Source: Trichoplusia ni
Taxonomy: Eukaryota > Arthropoda > Insecta > Lepidoptera > Noctuidae
DNA length: 64,000 nucleotides
Assembly (NCBI RefSeq): GCF_003590095.1
Contig: NC_039500.1
Location: 2,108,001-2,172,000 of the forward strand
Direction of reading: 5' to 3'
Shown in pieces: positions 39,601 to 50,313 of the stretch (within the stretch, counting starts at the first letter, position 1; each line of letters starts with the position of its first letter). The position numbers and the translations under genes were made by a program. The notes under the pieces are model-generated. The model did not search any database, had not been told where the DNA came from, and saw nothing but the letters and a program-made list of their open reading frames with translations.

Positions 39601-42600
39601 ACTCGTTACTAGGATTGGGAAAAGGGTGAAATTTTGAAGTCGATAAATGCACTTAGGCGAAAATTTCAAAATCATTAGTTGACACGGCGTCGGGGTTGCG
39701 AGTCCAGTGCATTAGTTTCTTTTCTGGGTCTTAAATTTTTGCTAATGTATATCTGTGCATCATTTAATAATGAGTCATCCTAACTATAGTTGCTTCAAAT
39801 ATTGTTCAGTAAAATTTAATATCTTGTTCAGCATTCTTATCAATGGAATCTCTTATCTCGTTCTTGTTAATTTTATGAATATATTTATTTTAGAACGGTT
39901 TATATCAAATTGTTAAACAGAATTCGAATTCTATGATACAGTACATTTAACTCGGTTTTAATGTACCTAATAACGTAATTAATTATAAAGTAAGTATTCA
40001 ATACGCAATACTTAATTGCTTCCATAATATAGTTACGTCCGCCACGTCCCCTTCCAGGCACGTACCCATACGTGACGTCGTCCAACTGCAGCATCGGCGG
40101 CGTGTGCACGGGGCTGGGGCTGCCGCCGCTCGTCATCGGCGACGTGCTCGGCGTCGTCAAGGCCTACACCACGCGCGTCGGCGACGGACCCTTCCCCACT
40201 GAGCTGCATGATGTGAGTATATATGTAAAATATTTGTATTTTCTTGTTGACTGAGAAGTGCAAGTGGCTAAGCTATAACTGCATAAGTGAATCGATCACA
40301 GGTTAAGCTACGCTTGACGCAGTTGGTCCGTAAATGAGTGACCATCTTTGTCATTACGAGTTCCTCCGTGTGTCGGAGGGCACGTTAAATTGTGGGTCCC
40401 AGCTGTTATTTATACATTTTTCACAGTCGTTGCACGAACTCAGAAGCTTGAAAGTCTGACGACCACTCTAACTAAGGTTTATCGTGTTGCCCAGGTATCT
40501 GGGTTGAGGAGTTCAGATAGGCAGTTGCTCCTTGTAAAACACTGGTAGTTGATGGTGATGGCCGATGATGATGAAAGAAAAAAATCAAAAACTAATGAAG
40601 TAATCCCCGTGTGTCCAGGAGACAGGCAGCCTGCTGCAGGAGCGCGGCCACGAGGTGGGAGTGACCACGAAGCGGGTGCGACGCTGCGGCTGGCTCGACC
40701 TGGTCGTCGTGCGGTACACCGCCATGGTCAACGGGTACACCGCGTTAGTACCACACACTTACTTATTATAATATTGTTATACCACGAATTAGCACTGCCT
40801 CGCCATTACCGCAGATAGCGACGTCAGCGAGGCAGACCCAGCTGGAGATTCCAATATGACCTTGTTTTTTGGGTATACGGGGTATCCCACGGTGTATGTA
40901 GGATTGCAACGCATTGCCATACACCGACACAAAAACGCGAATGACGTAGCACATCGGTTTAGGTTTAGTCAGTAAGAGTCTGACACTACCCTCCCCACCC
41001 AAGGAGGGGGTTTCCATGAAGATTCCTCGCCCTTACCAAAAAAAAACAAGGCGGGATCTCCCACTCACCTAGTCAGGGGAGGGACTGAGTAGTTTCAGAA
41101 TCTTACTGACTCAGCCTGTACCGCCATGCAACGTCTTTCGCGTTTAGTGACACTCGGCAATGCATAGCAATTCAACACACACATTCCAGGATGATCTAGA
41201 TTCTTTCTCAGCAAACTGGTGTTTTAAGGCTCTTAAGAACTCACTGAGTTTAAAATAAACCTGTTTTACAATGTTCATGATCTACTAAAGCTGGATTTTC
41301 CCCTACCAATTAAATAATTAAAAAGGTTATATTATCATTGCTTGTTTTTTTTCCAGGATATGCCTTACAAAGATGGACATCCTTGACACGTTAAAAGAGA
41401 TCAAGATCGGTGTCGCCTACAAGCTGAACGGCAAGAAGATCGAATACTTCCCATCATCGATGACAGAGCTTAGCAATGTTGAGGTAAAACAAATTTCATA
41501 CTTTGAGAAATAAATCATTTATTTTTTAGTAAGATATATCGTCACTTTTCATGTTTTTTTGATGAGCTCGCTAATGTTGATTCTAAATAATAAATTTCAC
41601 CATCTTCAAACTTGAGTAGGTTTTGATTCGCTTGTTTTCTCATAATGATTTTTCAAAACGTGTTGTGTAACATAGTTAAATGTAATTTTTGGATATGAAC
41701 TGAATTTCAGAGAGATTCTAGTCGAGAATCTGTTTAGGTGGTAGGACCATAGTATTCAAGGCTTATATGAAACGTCATCGTTAGGTACTTCATCTTTCGT
41801 ACCTGAAATGATAGCCGAGTGGTATAGATCACAACGCCAAAATCCACTGAACGCAAAGTGTCGCGGGTTCGATCCCCGAGTCCGGGTGTGCTTGTGGAGA
41901 ATCGTTTTTTTTTTTTTAATAAACAAATACTTTAAAACTTCTCTTTATACTATGTAGGTGGAGTACATCACAGTCCCGGGCTGGGCGTGCAGTATAGAGG
42001 ACGTGCGGCAGCTGGACAAGCTCCCGCAGCAGGCGCGGAACTACGTCAAGGTCATCGAGGACTTCCTGCAAGTACCTGGTGAGTCCCACTACCCTCATTT
42101 TACTCAGTAAGAACACAAGAGACACATACAACAAACCGATACAATAAGTAAAATATCAAGACATCAACAGTTATAAGTGGAATAAATGAACCCTATTTTC
42201 AGTAGTGGGGATCCATAGGTTGAATGATTGTGGAGTCGAAGGAGGTTCGAAGTTGCTAAATATTATTCCATCAAGCAAATAAATACACTTAACTATGAAA
42301 TTGATTAGAAAGGTAATAACTAAAAAAAGAGTTAAATTACATTACATACAAGCCAAAAATCCTGAAATTAAATTGAAATCTGTCTATTCACCCATGGACA
42401 CGTCAAAATAAATTACCTATTCTCGAACAAGTGCTACGGTTGAGACCTGATAAGAAAACAAACAAACTAGAATCATTTACGTTAACAATCTATTTCAGTA
42501 ATGTAAACAATAGTGCACGATTACGTCACAACTATTCTGGCAATGATTCAATCAAAACAATTTTAATGAGGAGTTAATTGTATGCATTTAGTATGTAGGC

Positions 42601-43174
42601 GTTTTATCAATGTTTTGTTGAAGAACAATTATTAATAATAGTTTTAAATACCTATAATTTGTATTGCCAAATTGCTAGACTCAGGAATAGTTGTTTATTT
42701 TCGGTTAATTTTAATTAGAAATGCTTATTTACATGTTCAGAAGTGATATTTCAAGAACATGATATTTACTCGAAAGTAAAAAGTCATTCTGGATAGCATT
42801 ATTGATTTTACCCTGTGAAAATGATGAAATAAGTTACATAGATTAACAATTATATTATTAATTATAAATTATAAAATAACCGTTCAGACCATGCTCCAAA
42901 TTATCTGAATATCATCATCAGCGACTGCCTATCTGAACTCCTCAACCCAGTTACCTGGGCAACACGGTACCTCTTATCTTATAAATTATCTTAATAGGAC
43001 ACATAAATCATGACCTATGTTACTGCCTCCTCCCGATCCATCGGGCACTCGCACATGCATAAGACTCGTTCCAAATGCCGTTAAAAATGCTTAAATATTC
43101 ATATCTCTGTTACAGTAAAATTCATCGGCGTCGGTCAGAATCGGGAGTCCATCATCAACGTCCAGGAAGCTTAA
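9659..43174 (+). CDS. AdSS: Adenylosuccinate synthetase
   Basis: This enzyme joins IMP and aspartate using GTP, the first committed step to AMP, in the cytosol. Coding exons: 9659-9847, 19107-19209, 32880-33013, 37717-37862, 38853-39058, 40058-40212, 40619-40743, 41357-41483, 41958-42078 and 43116-43174. They join in phase to 1365 nt (454 residues), close to the usual length of animal enzymes. The start ATG has a good context (aataATGG). Visible motifs: the GTP/IMP loop GGQWGDEGKGK at 37-47 with catalytic Asp42, NNAGHTV with His70, GTTKKGIGPTYSSK at 157-170, TTRVGDGPFPTE and the C-terminal GVGQNRES. The donor of exon 7 is taken as gttagt at 40744, because only that gives the conserved TA-x-x-LTKMD reading. 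Exons 3 to 8 also occur at 22025-30614, in an assembly duplicate carrying frameshifts; the second copy is used here because its frames are intact. The apparent 33.5-kb span is therefore inflated. Confidence 0.95.
12883..13096 (+). repeat. Short interspersed repeat, family A (copy 2)
   Basis: This is the longer copy of the family at 1512-1680. It runs from 'tccctactaatattataaatg' through the tctg-repeat tract and 'tttggtacagagatagag' to 'gcgggctaaaagctagtat'. The 3' portion, missing from copy 1, includes 'ggaaacgcgatataacc'. Non-coding. Confidence 0.7.
13951..14413 (+). mobile_element. 5'-truncated Jockey-type non-LTR retrotransposon
   Basis: Read from 13961, the frame gives FERVQNKFTRHLSKKLYG, then a PTLFVLSMVGNDQLYMRRE segment, then RTNLLAEAPLTRAL. 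This is the usual C-terminal tail of Jockey-like LINE polymerases, after the reverse transcriptase domain. The frame stays open to a stop at about 14350. The segment between the last two motifs is shorter and more Ala-rich than I would expect, perhaps from a frameshift. A short A-rich 'taaataaataaat' tail near 14400-14413 marks the 3' end. It sits inside the DNA transposon at 13470-15054 and so is the younger insertion. Confidence 0.75.
14597..14761 (-). pseudogene. Acidic Ser/Asp-rich peptide remnant inside the DNA transposon
   Basis: From an ATG at 14761 the minus strand encodes about 54 residues beginning MEIFSSDSDSDLEVL and rich in Asp, Glu and Ser up to about residue 35. The rest is hydrophobic and unlike the start. 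Its position, reading inward from the right terminal repeat, suggests the start of the element's own protein, cut off by decay or by the nested LINE. No catalytic motif is visible. It could also be a chance frame. Confidence 0.3.
15781..16445 (+). mobile_element. 5'-truncated CR1/Jockey-group LINE with TATCTT-repeat tail
   Basis: The open frame at 15785-16171 encodes WGNSTNREIIFKSQKRCIRAMFG and, near its end, YNKLPKEVKEMP...FKRYLLDKCYYSIQEFL. This is the typical last part of CR1/Jockey-group LINE polymerases. After the stop come about 230 bases of 3' untranslated sequence and a microsatellite tail of 'tatctt' units (about 16407-16445). The body is well preserved, so the insertion is fairly recent. 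Its first 33 bases form a perfect hairpin (15781-15813), described in the findings. Confidence 0.8.
18798..19080 (+). repeat. Short interspersed repeat, family B (copy 1)
   Basis: It begins 'ctagctgacccagcaaacg' and 'ttgttttgcc', contains 'tatgaaaaatcgatgttg' and 'gagccgtttcggaggag', and ends 'ttttatatattagat'. Copy 2 at 20521-20715 shares all of these blocks. A related element with the same ends but another body lies at 57977-58224. It sits just upstream of AdSS exon 2. Confidence 0.75.
19210..22024. other. Intron 2 of AdSS
   Basis: It starts gtaagt and ends atttcag. No exon was seen. It holds a family B repeat at 20521-20715. The duplicated block begins within it at 20977, so in the true genome this intron should continue into either copy, not both. 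Confidence 0.7.
20521..20715 (+). repeat. Short interspersed repeat, family B (copy 2)
   Basis: It runs from 'ctagctgtcccagcaaacg' to 'ttttatatattagat' and shares the 'tatgaaaaatagatgttg' and 'gagccgtttcggaggag' blocks with 18798-19080. It lacks part of the internal segment of copy 1. A reverse-oriented fragment of the family occurs near 24550-24590 and in the duplicate near 35405-35450. Confidence 0.75.
22159..26855. other. Intron 3 of AdSS in copy 1 (repeated at 33014-37716)
   Basis: No host exon was seen on either strand. It contains a repeat-like segment near 22890-23035 ('gacattggttcagccgttt'), a reverse family B fragment near 24550, a lepidopteran repeat start 'ctcaaccgactccaaaaag' near 24657 and a tRNA-derived SINE at 26367-26590. 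The longer minus-strand frames here sit in the repeat-like segment and look like chance. Confidence 0.65.
26367..26590 (+). mobile_element. tRNA-derived SINE, family S1 (in duplicate copy 1)
   Basis: The head has a tRNA-like A-box region ('gatcgagtggcgtacgcacc') and a B box 'aggttcgatcgcc'. The body contains 'gtgtttgtggtacctttg' and the tail ends 'catttatttatttac'. An independent copy is at 55824-56056 in the first lyase gene, and the duplicate of this one is at 37232-37449. Confidence 0.8.
27752..27905 (+). mobile_element. tRNA-derived SINE-like repeat, family S2 (in duplicate copy 1)
   Basis: A pol III B box 'caggttcgatcccc' lies downstream of a degenerate A-box region ('gtggatccgagtgaagccc'). 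It continues with 'gtgtgtgatccacgaatgc' and ends near 'gtttgtgacac'. The same element recurs at 38617-38770 as part of the block duplication. It is not a functional tRNA because no cloverleaf can be completed. Confidence 0.6.
29483..29720 (+). repeat. Interspersed repeat in AdSS intron 6, copy 1 (also 40348-40585)
   Basis: It contains 'gtcggagggcacgttaaat', 'cactctaactaagg' and 'tgttgcccaggtatctgggt', and ends in a gat-rich stretch just before exon 7. It matches a repeat very common in moth genomes whose 3' end is (gat)n. A reverse-oriented piece lies near 42905-42975 in AdSS intron 9. Its short open frame is not a gene. Confidence 0.65.
30836..31835. other. Assembly gap of 1000 Ns
   Basis: Exactly 1000 Ns. 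The round number implies a placeholder of unknown size, as scaffolding software inserts. Sequence on its left (ending 'ggatatgaactgaa') reappears at 41690-41704. Sequence on its right (starting 'ctattgttgtttttaat') first appears at 20977. Confidence 0.97.
37232..37449 (+). mobile_element. tRNA-derived SINE, family S1 (in duplicate copy 2)
   Basis: Same element as 26367-26590, repeated through the block duplication and not through a second insertion. A box region, B box and the 'atttatttatttac' tail are all present. Confidence 0.8.
38617..38770 (+). mobile_element. tRNA-derived SINE-like repeat, family S2 (in duplicate copy 2)
   Basis: Same element as 27752-27905, with one or two extra bases ('gctttttgtaag', 'gacacacctacag'). 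It lies just upstream of AdSS exon 5. Confidence 0.6.
41806..41909 (+). mobile_element. tRNA-derived SINE head in AdSS intron 8
   Basis: It has a tRNA-like A-box region 'atagccgagtggtatagatc' and a strong B box 'gggttcgatccccgag', then 'tccgggtgtgcttgtgg' and a T-rich run. It occurs once, just outside the right end of the duplicated block. The interval between the boxes is too degenerate for a working tRNA. Confidence 0.65.
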
Positions 43175-43419
43175 CGTTGGCACTTGATACTTTAGCGTCT
43201 CTTCTTATTGTAATGTTACTTAAGGTACGAGAGACAACCTCTCTTTTGCGCTCATAACACTTTCTATCTCGCTTCTAAATATAGCGCCTTGGGATGAACA
43301 GAACAGGTTTAAATCGTACAATGTAGAAGGATCATACATGAGAAACAACTATGAATTAATGACGTCATCCCTTAAAGATTGGAGACAGTATAATGTCTAG
43401 TATTATGCTGGATGTAGCG

Positions 43420-43425
43420 AATAAA
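43420..43425 (+). terminator. Candidate AdSS polyadenylation signal
   Basis: AATAAA lies 246 bases after the AdSS stop codon. It is the first canonical hexamer I noticed downstream. In AT-rich DNA such hexamers are common, so the assignment is tentative. Confidence 0.35.
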
Positions 43426-46400
43426 AGAAGGGATTAGAAAGAATGTTTCTTCATGTAAACGGTTTCTAAAGATGTAGGACACGCTATGCATTTTTTGTAG
43501 TTCTTTTCATAATATTTGGTCACCTAATGCCTTTGATTTCTACTTATTTAAAAGGTATGCGAGTTCGAAAGAGGTAGTTTAATTGAAAACAAGACTTATG
43601 GCTATGAGCACAAGAGAGAATGTTGCCTGACACAGCGTCCTACTAGCTTATACATCTATCTGTCGTGTATCTGAATCGTTTGTATATTATACAGGGCGAA
43701 TTCTTGAAATGGGTGCGGCCAACCCATAGAAAAACCTTAAAATATATAAAAATGTACTTATAAATGTCATGGGGCTTATTTATTGAAATTTTAATGAGCT
43801 GCGTAAAATATACACTCTGTATAAATTGAGCAAAGGTTATTGAACTGCACATTTCTTATATAAGGCTTGTGATACAGGCGCTTCACCTTTGGAATTGATT
43901 ACAATAGCATTTTGGATAGATTTAATAGTATGTCAATTGTATTTGTTACAAGATTTGTAAACTGATTTTGTTCAAAGAACAAATAAATAAGAGCGAATAA
44001 TGAAATTGTAAAATCAATCAGACGACTAATTTTTGTCATTATGTTATTTACTGCTACTTCAAGTAATTTTATCAAAATGTAATTTAAAAATCTCTTCAGC
44101 TTTTGGAATAATGTAGCGTACTTATCCATACAATATCTGGGAGATTGGTTCACATTAAAATAAAACAAATATTTAATTCCACACATTTAAAGTGCTATCT
44201 TCAAAATTTGCCTCATGACGCTACCGATATATCAAAATTGCAATCAATCTTCTTGAACCAGTATTCATCAAAGCTTCTAAAACATCTCGAATAAACTATA
44301 TCCTTCACTATCTAAATTAGTCAACACAATAGAAGCTTTACGCTAGTCAGTTATCAAAGGTGCCGGTTTTATACAATATATTTGTAATACAGTATTGTTC
44401 TGCAATTTATGCTGAACTTTGAAATCTTGCCTGTTAAAGACAAATTTGTAAAATTTAGATTGCTATTGTGTCCGAAAGTACTTATTCAATGACCTCACCT
44501 ATACTGAAACGTGTTTTGAATTGTCGCTCTTATGTTTATCTGTCGCCACTGAATATAGACAGAGCGACAGAGATAGCATAAGACATACAGAGGAAAAGAG
44601 TTACAAGTTAGTTGAAGCGAGATCACAGTATACATGCACTGTGTGTCAAACAGAGACGGCGATATTTTGTCTTACTTCAACTCAATGTAGAAATTCATTA
44701 CCTACACGTTTTAATATTCAGTATTCGATCGCTGTTGTAAGCTTAACGAAGTCGACGCAATAGAAATTTGTCTGTATAAGGCGGTCCGCAAACGCAGACA
44801 CTTGGTTTTTGGATCGGCACACCTTAACAGGGAGTTGTAGTTGCTGTGTCATGTAGATGTAACGAGAAGTCATTTTCTTATTGGTTCTATGGACATATTA
44901 TATTCATCGGTAGCTTGTATCTGACAAAAGTAAGTGTCCACGTTTGCGCCCCACCTAAACATTAAGAGGACATTTACAAGTGCACGCGGAATCAGTGCAT
45001 TGAACCTTTGTAGTAAAATAATTTAGCTAATTTTAATACGATGTGTATTCATCTTATATATCATAGAAATATATTTTACGGCGGATTTTAGTACAAAAAT
45101 ACTGTGGGTGACGCAATACCAAGTTTCTTTCGCAGCAATAATAGGGTAATTATTATAATATACTCTGTCGAGGTGCGTTTGGTACGACATGGCGGATATA
45201 CTTGTAAAGTATTATTATAAAGACACCAATGCCTGTACTATGAGCTGTTAGCCAGACTGTGGCTGTTGTAGAAGTGAGACAACGATATATATTCTGCGCA
45301 TAGCCGTATCTCCCTTCCACAATAGTAACGATCTGCTTTTAGTGGCTTGTAGTAAGCGCTGGGCTTATTTTAACTAATGTTAATTTTTATAAGTTCACGA
45401 ATGTTCCAAGTGCACATTATCAATACCAGAAATCTTATTTGATGTAAATGAACTCTCATTTGCTTATTTGATATTCAGTTTTAAAACTTATATTGTTTCC
45501 TACTCTTTATTTGTTTAATTATCTTTTCATTCCTATTTAAACTTATTTCTCAATGATGCAAAGTTATTGACTTATATTAACTAAATACTGGTATTGATAA
45601 AATGGAACGTTATTTTTTTTGTTTCTTAAATTGACAGTCGGTGTTTTGCACAAAGGAAATAGCGGTACTATTCAATAAAGACCTTTTTAGTGTTAATATT
45701 ATTAACATTTGTTTGAAATCAATACTTTTTTACTAACTTTTTTTCATTTAGGGCTATATTTTCTGCTTTCAACAATCTTGTGAAGCGAAATTTAGACATT
45801 ATTTTACAAATTTATTACAGTTTTACAAAGGCCCATTCCAAAGATCTTTTGAAATGAAATATTGTATGTACTTATTTAACGAATCATCGTTTTGCTTCTA
45901 CATTCTGTGAGTCGTGTTTTTTATGTGATATAATTGTGTATAAATTAATGGAAATAGTTACATTAATACAGTCTTATACGGCATGTATTAATGTAGTTAT
46001 TTAATTACAGTTAATATGCCATTAAAACGGTTTATTCTTTTATATATGTGTTTTTATTTATATCGCTTTCCCTGCCTTAAGACAACCGACAATCACCATT
46101 ATAGACTGATTGAGATGATGACCCTTTCCGTGTATTTCCTGCCCAGCATATTAATACTTCATCTTTTCCTAATTCCAGTTTCGGTTACTGACCGAAACCA
46201 ATCAACCAGCCAATCAAAAGCTGCGATCTGAAAGCCAACCTGTTGCTTATGATAGGCGCGACTGACAGCCCGATAACAATCTTTTGGTGACGCCATTACT
46301 GGTATCAACTGTTAATGCTATGAACATGTTTACTTTAAAATGCAACAATGAATCTCATGACTTACTGATCGTACCATTTTTCTTACGACGGATAAAAAAC

Positions 46401-47518
46401 TGTCATCGATGGATAACTTGCATTCTTTGTTCTATCTATTATTTCTTTATTAAAAGATATTATTTTATAGGTCAAGTATTTGCACAATAAATTTATATCC
46501 AAGCGCTTAAAACTAGAACAAGACTATTAGGTGTAAATGTATTTATGTACACCTTTTAAACAGGAACAACATGAGAGAGATAACGGTGATCAGAATTTTG
46601 AAATACGTTGAGTAGGTATACAGTTATTTCCGAACAAGACACATCCAAATAAAAATACAAATTGTATCGCAATACATGTCTTTATTTCGTACCATTTAAT
46701 AACTACTTCAGTCAAATAGTTTATAGTTACATTTAATTGAATATTTACATGAACACCTCGCTTTCACACATATATACAGAGTGTTCTAAACGTTCACATA
46801 TTGTAATCTCAGTAACATTTTAGTTTTACCAATTGTGACATAATTGAACTCATAATAATTCTAAGCTCCCGGATTTACGTACGTTATAAATTGATAATAA
46901 TCAATGCTCCATTGATCCAAGTTTGATCATTGAAATTTTGGAAATACATCGAAAACTGTTTAGTTGTTAGAGAAAAGGTTACAAACAAACACACAACCAA
47001 GCAAACACACAAGCAGACTCCTTATCTCGAACATTTATGAATACAGATTCTGACCGAATAGTTTTGTTAACGTGTATAAGTTAACTAATATTAAGTATTT
47101 TCATTAAGATGATTTTTTATCTATTACTTCAGAAATTGATAGATGCAAATTTTAATACATCAAGTACAAACCGCTCTTTTTTTATTAAATATCGAGTACA
47201 TTTATAAATAAATGAGATTAACATTTAGATATATTAAGATATTACATACAACAATTAGGTCTAAATAAATAGCTTTAAACCCTAATTTAGCGTTTACCTA
47301 CAAATTTTGGTTACACTTTGATTTATTTATTTACTTTGCAAACTTATATCAATGGAGAGAAATGTAAGTTAATATTAAAATTGTATTTTTTAGTAAGTGC
47401 GCAGATGGATATTACTATAGATGTTCCGAAGTGTTTTTCTTAGTAAAATAATGTTTTCATCGCTCTAGACAAGTAACATTTCTGCAAGTTTATAAGGCCA
47501 TGGATAATTAACAATACG

Positions 47519-47753
47519 GTAAAACGGGGTGAATAGAGGCTGTTTTGGGGTGGATGGAACCAGAGTTTTTACTAAAATTAGGACGTTTAACAAGACAAAA
47601 TATTCGATAATTAATTTCGAAATATTATTCGAAAATTCTCAAGCATTTCATTAAATAATTGTGTGTAAGCATTTTTGTGTAAGAAAATATTCATGAAAAC
47701 TCCAAAAAAAATAATTCTATTTACCCCTTGAAACTCTAATCACCCCGTTTTAC
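47519..47753. mobile_element. Candidate MITE with 14-bp terminal inverted repeats
   Basis: GTAAAACGGGGTGA at 47519-47532 is the exact reverse complement of 47740-47753. The 235-bp interval has no coding capacity and is AT-rich in the middle. Further inward, 'ggggtgga' and 'taccccttg' echo the ends imperfectly. I could not define a clean target duplication, so the exact borders are uncertain. Confidence 0.5.
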
Positions 47754-49252
47754 GTACATAATTTAAATAGACGTGATAATTTAAAGCTCATAAATATTAA
47801 TTAATAATAACTTTTTCACACAACGCCATCTAGTCTCAAACTAAGCAAAGCTTGTATTATTATGAGAACTAGCTTTGAAGAATTGTAGAAAGGATACTTG
47901 TCTATGAGGCAGACGATAAAGAACATCTTATGATGGAACTTCACATGGCTTTATCTACCTTTATTCTATTTGGTATATGTTCGCCAAGCATGGATGGTGT
48001 AGAAGTTAATAAAAGGACTTGGTGTGGCGGATTAATAATTGTTTGATAACATTTTACTCACGCATATTTACCGGAGTCGCCCGACTGATTTCTTAGTTTA
48101 GCTGTCACGGTATCGGGGTTGCTAGGTGACAACCCCTCATCCGCCTCAGGTCATGATTAAGAACTCTTGTATTGGATAATTGACTGAATCGATATCTAGG
48201 TATGATTTATTTCTTGTTTGTGTTCAACTCCCATTTATGCGCTTGTATTTGCATGTTTGCGAATACGTCATATATAAAACAACAACGAATATTTAATAGC
48301 GTTAACCAATAGCCATGCCAAGTGCCACCATCAGTACCTATCTGGGCAACTCATAATTACTTCCAATTAGACTTTTTTGTTCTTGAATTCGACAGTACAA
48401 TAGCAAGCACCATTTTATGAATACTGCAGTTATTTTTATAAATATTTGATTTCATATAGTTTAGAAATGTTAACTGTTTGTTTGCGCCTAATTATTATCT
48501 ATAACTATTATCGATAATTGTAATTCGGAGCAACACCAATGTAATCGAGATTTGCTTTTATTCTAAAAGTAAGTTTGTGTCTGATATTTTGTCCGAAAAC
48601 AATACAAAAGTAACATAGTTGCAAAATAGCTTTACTTGCACCTTGTTCAATGACAATCGCAACGAGCATAAAAAATCGCAAATTATTTATATCACACTAA
48701 CACACACATAAATGCTGGTTTTATTAATAGAATAAAAGCAGACCTACTATAAATGTAGATAAGTTACATTTTACAATAACATTTAATGGACAATAATATT
48801 TTCATAAGTTGTCATACACTGGCAACATTTAAAGTATACACCAAATATAATAATTTAATGCGCACCGTTTGAGATACAGTCGCCACACGTCAATTGTAAC
48901 CAGAGTAATGAGAAAATTGGACTTTACTGCATTGGCATAAGAGTTTTGTCTATGTTATGGGCATTCCAGGCCATGTTAAAGCGCCGAATGTATTGGTGTA
49001 AAATTTAATCTTGTTTGAAAACATAGGCAATAAACTTGTATTAAAACTACGGCAATTTGAAAACGCTACTCCGCAGTGAGCTAGCGTGGAGAAATGGACC
49101 CAGCAGGCCATTCTTTATTCAGAGATTGGCCAGTTATTTTAATTTAAACTAGTTTAAAGAACCTTCTTTAAGGCCTTTTAAGCACATTTAAGATTCATAT
49201 TGGTTCACGTGTAAAACTAAATCATGACCCAGGATTGAAAGCCCAGAGCACC

Positions 49253-49308
49253 GACTCAAGACTTGACTGACTTGACTCAAGACTTGACTGACTTGACTCA
49301 AGACTTGT
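49253..49308 (+). repeat. 21-bp tandem repeat, 2.7 copies
   Basis: The unit starts GACTCAAGACTTGACTGAC and ends in TT. Copies lie at 49253-49273 and 49274-49294 (identical), followed by a partial third copy at 49295-49308. It also contains the internal near-repeat 'gacttgactga'. Intergenic and non-coding. Confidence 0.85.
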
Positions 49309-50313
49309 CAACTACAAGTTGTCAGCGAAGGAGCTGATGAAATACATAAGTGGATGATGCGAATGTATATTTTCTAGCTTTCTGATGTATTAAACTCAAA
49401 TCAAGCTATCCCAAATGGTGCCATCGTAAATGCCCTTTAATGTTACTATTGACGTGCGACAAACTGTTCTAGCCAATCATGTTCGTCGACCGATCAACCG
49501 TCAAAGAGAAAAACGAACCCAGACATAAAAACCTCGTTTATAGTTGTCATATTATTGTCGTACATGGAATAAACTTGAATTATTACTTATTGAGAGTAAA
49601 CTTTAGGAACTTTTATTAATATTTGTGTAATTCTGTCAAGGAATAAGCGTTTATTTAGATTTTCAACAATTACGTAGTTTTTTTTTTCATTCTAATTTCT
49701 AATTATAAGTACTTATGTAATAACAGTTGAAAGCTATCGTTGGGACTATATTTGTATAAGAAGCGTTTGTTTAAAACAAAGTCAAACTACCCACATTTCT
49801 TTCCTGGCAACCCCAGTGTCTCTCAGTCGGGACGTTTTAACAGTGACGGTTAAAAAGATCCAACTGAATGTATTTTACATTTAAACATCTGTCCTATTTA
49901 ACATATCTTATAAAGCGTGCAAACGCTACATAGTTCCATACCTTTTTCATATATTTACTCTCCCGAGGCTGTTCTATGATTATTTATATTTCTGACTAAC
50001 TGTGTCACGCGGTTTTACTTGTCTTTTAAAGGCAAATAAGCTTATTATTTTGAAACAATTGCATTGTCAAATATAAAAAGATTTACAAAATTTGATAAGA
50101 TTCTTAGAGGTTTCGTCTTTTATATTGAAACCGACTTACATTACAAAGTCGAAATGGTATGGTAGTAGTGCACAGATATTTTTTAACGCTGGTAACACCA
50201 CGTGGCGCAGATAATAAGATATATAAACAACCATCTCCACACCTCCCTGTACTTACAAACCTTGAGCTAACTAATACCTATGGGGTTTAGCAGACGCTTA
50301 CCCTAATCAGTCC

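Larger units (their letters stand above)
31836..41704 (+). repeat. Duplicated block, copy 2 (9869 bp, reading frames intact)
   Basis: This is the partner of 20977-30835. It is 10 bases longer, consistent with a handful of small gaps. All six AdSS exons it carries keep their frames and splice phases. Small gaps occur on this side too (for example 'aaagcagcaaatt' near 32141, where copy 1 has 'aaagcatgcaaatt'), so both are independently error-bearing versions of the same locus. Confidence 0.9.
43175..50313. other. Intergenic region between AdSS and Sgf11 (7.1 kb)
   Basis: The two flanking genes converge on it, so it should hold both 3' untranslated regions. I found no convincing exon. The small frames (for example 43899-44186 minus, 44521-44763 plus, 46016-46231 plus) lack homology and are AT-driven. 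Features seen: a possible polyadenylation signal at 43420, an inverted-repeat element at 47519-47753, a SINE tail fragment near 47818-47860 and a 21-bp tandem repeat at 49253-49308. Confidence 0.6.

Noticed and set aside
40549..40818. 89-codon plus-strand frame across AdSS exon 7
   Set aside because: It is a shifted reading of exon 7 preceded by repeat sequence. The in-phase reading matches the enzyme.
41811..41890. A tRNA gene on the plus strand
   Set aside because: The B box is good but the acceptor and anticodon stems do not pair. It reads better as a SINE head.
43899..44186. 95-codon minus-strand frame between AdSS and Sgf11
   Set aside because: Very AT-rich composition, with no motif or neighbouring splice signals to support an exon.
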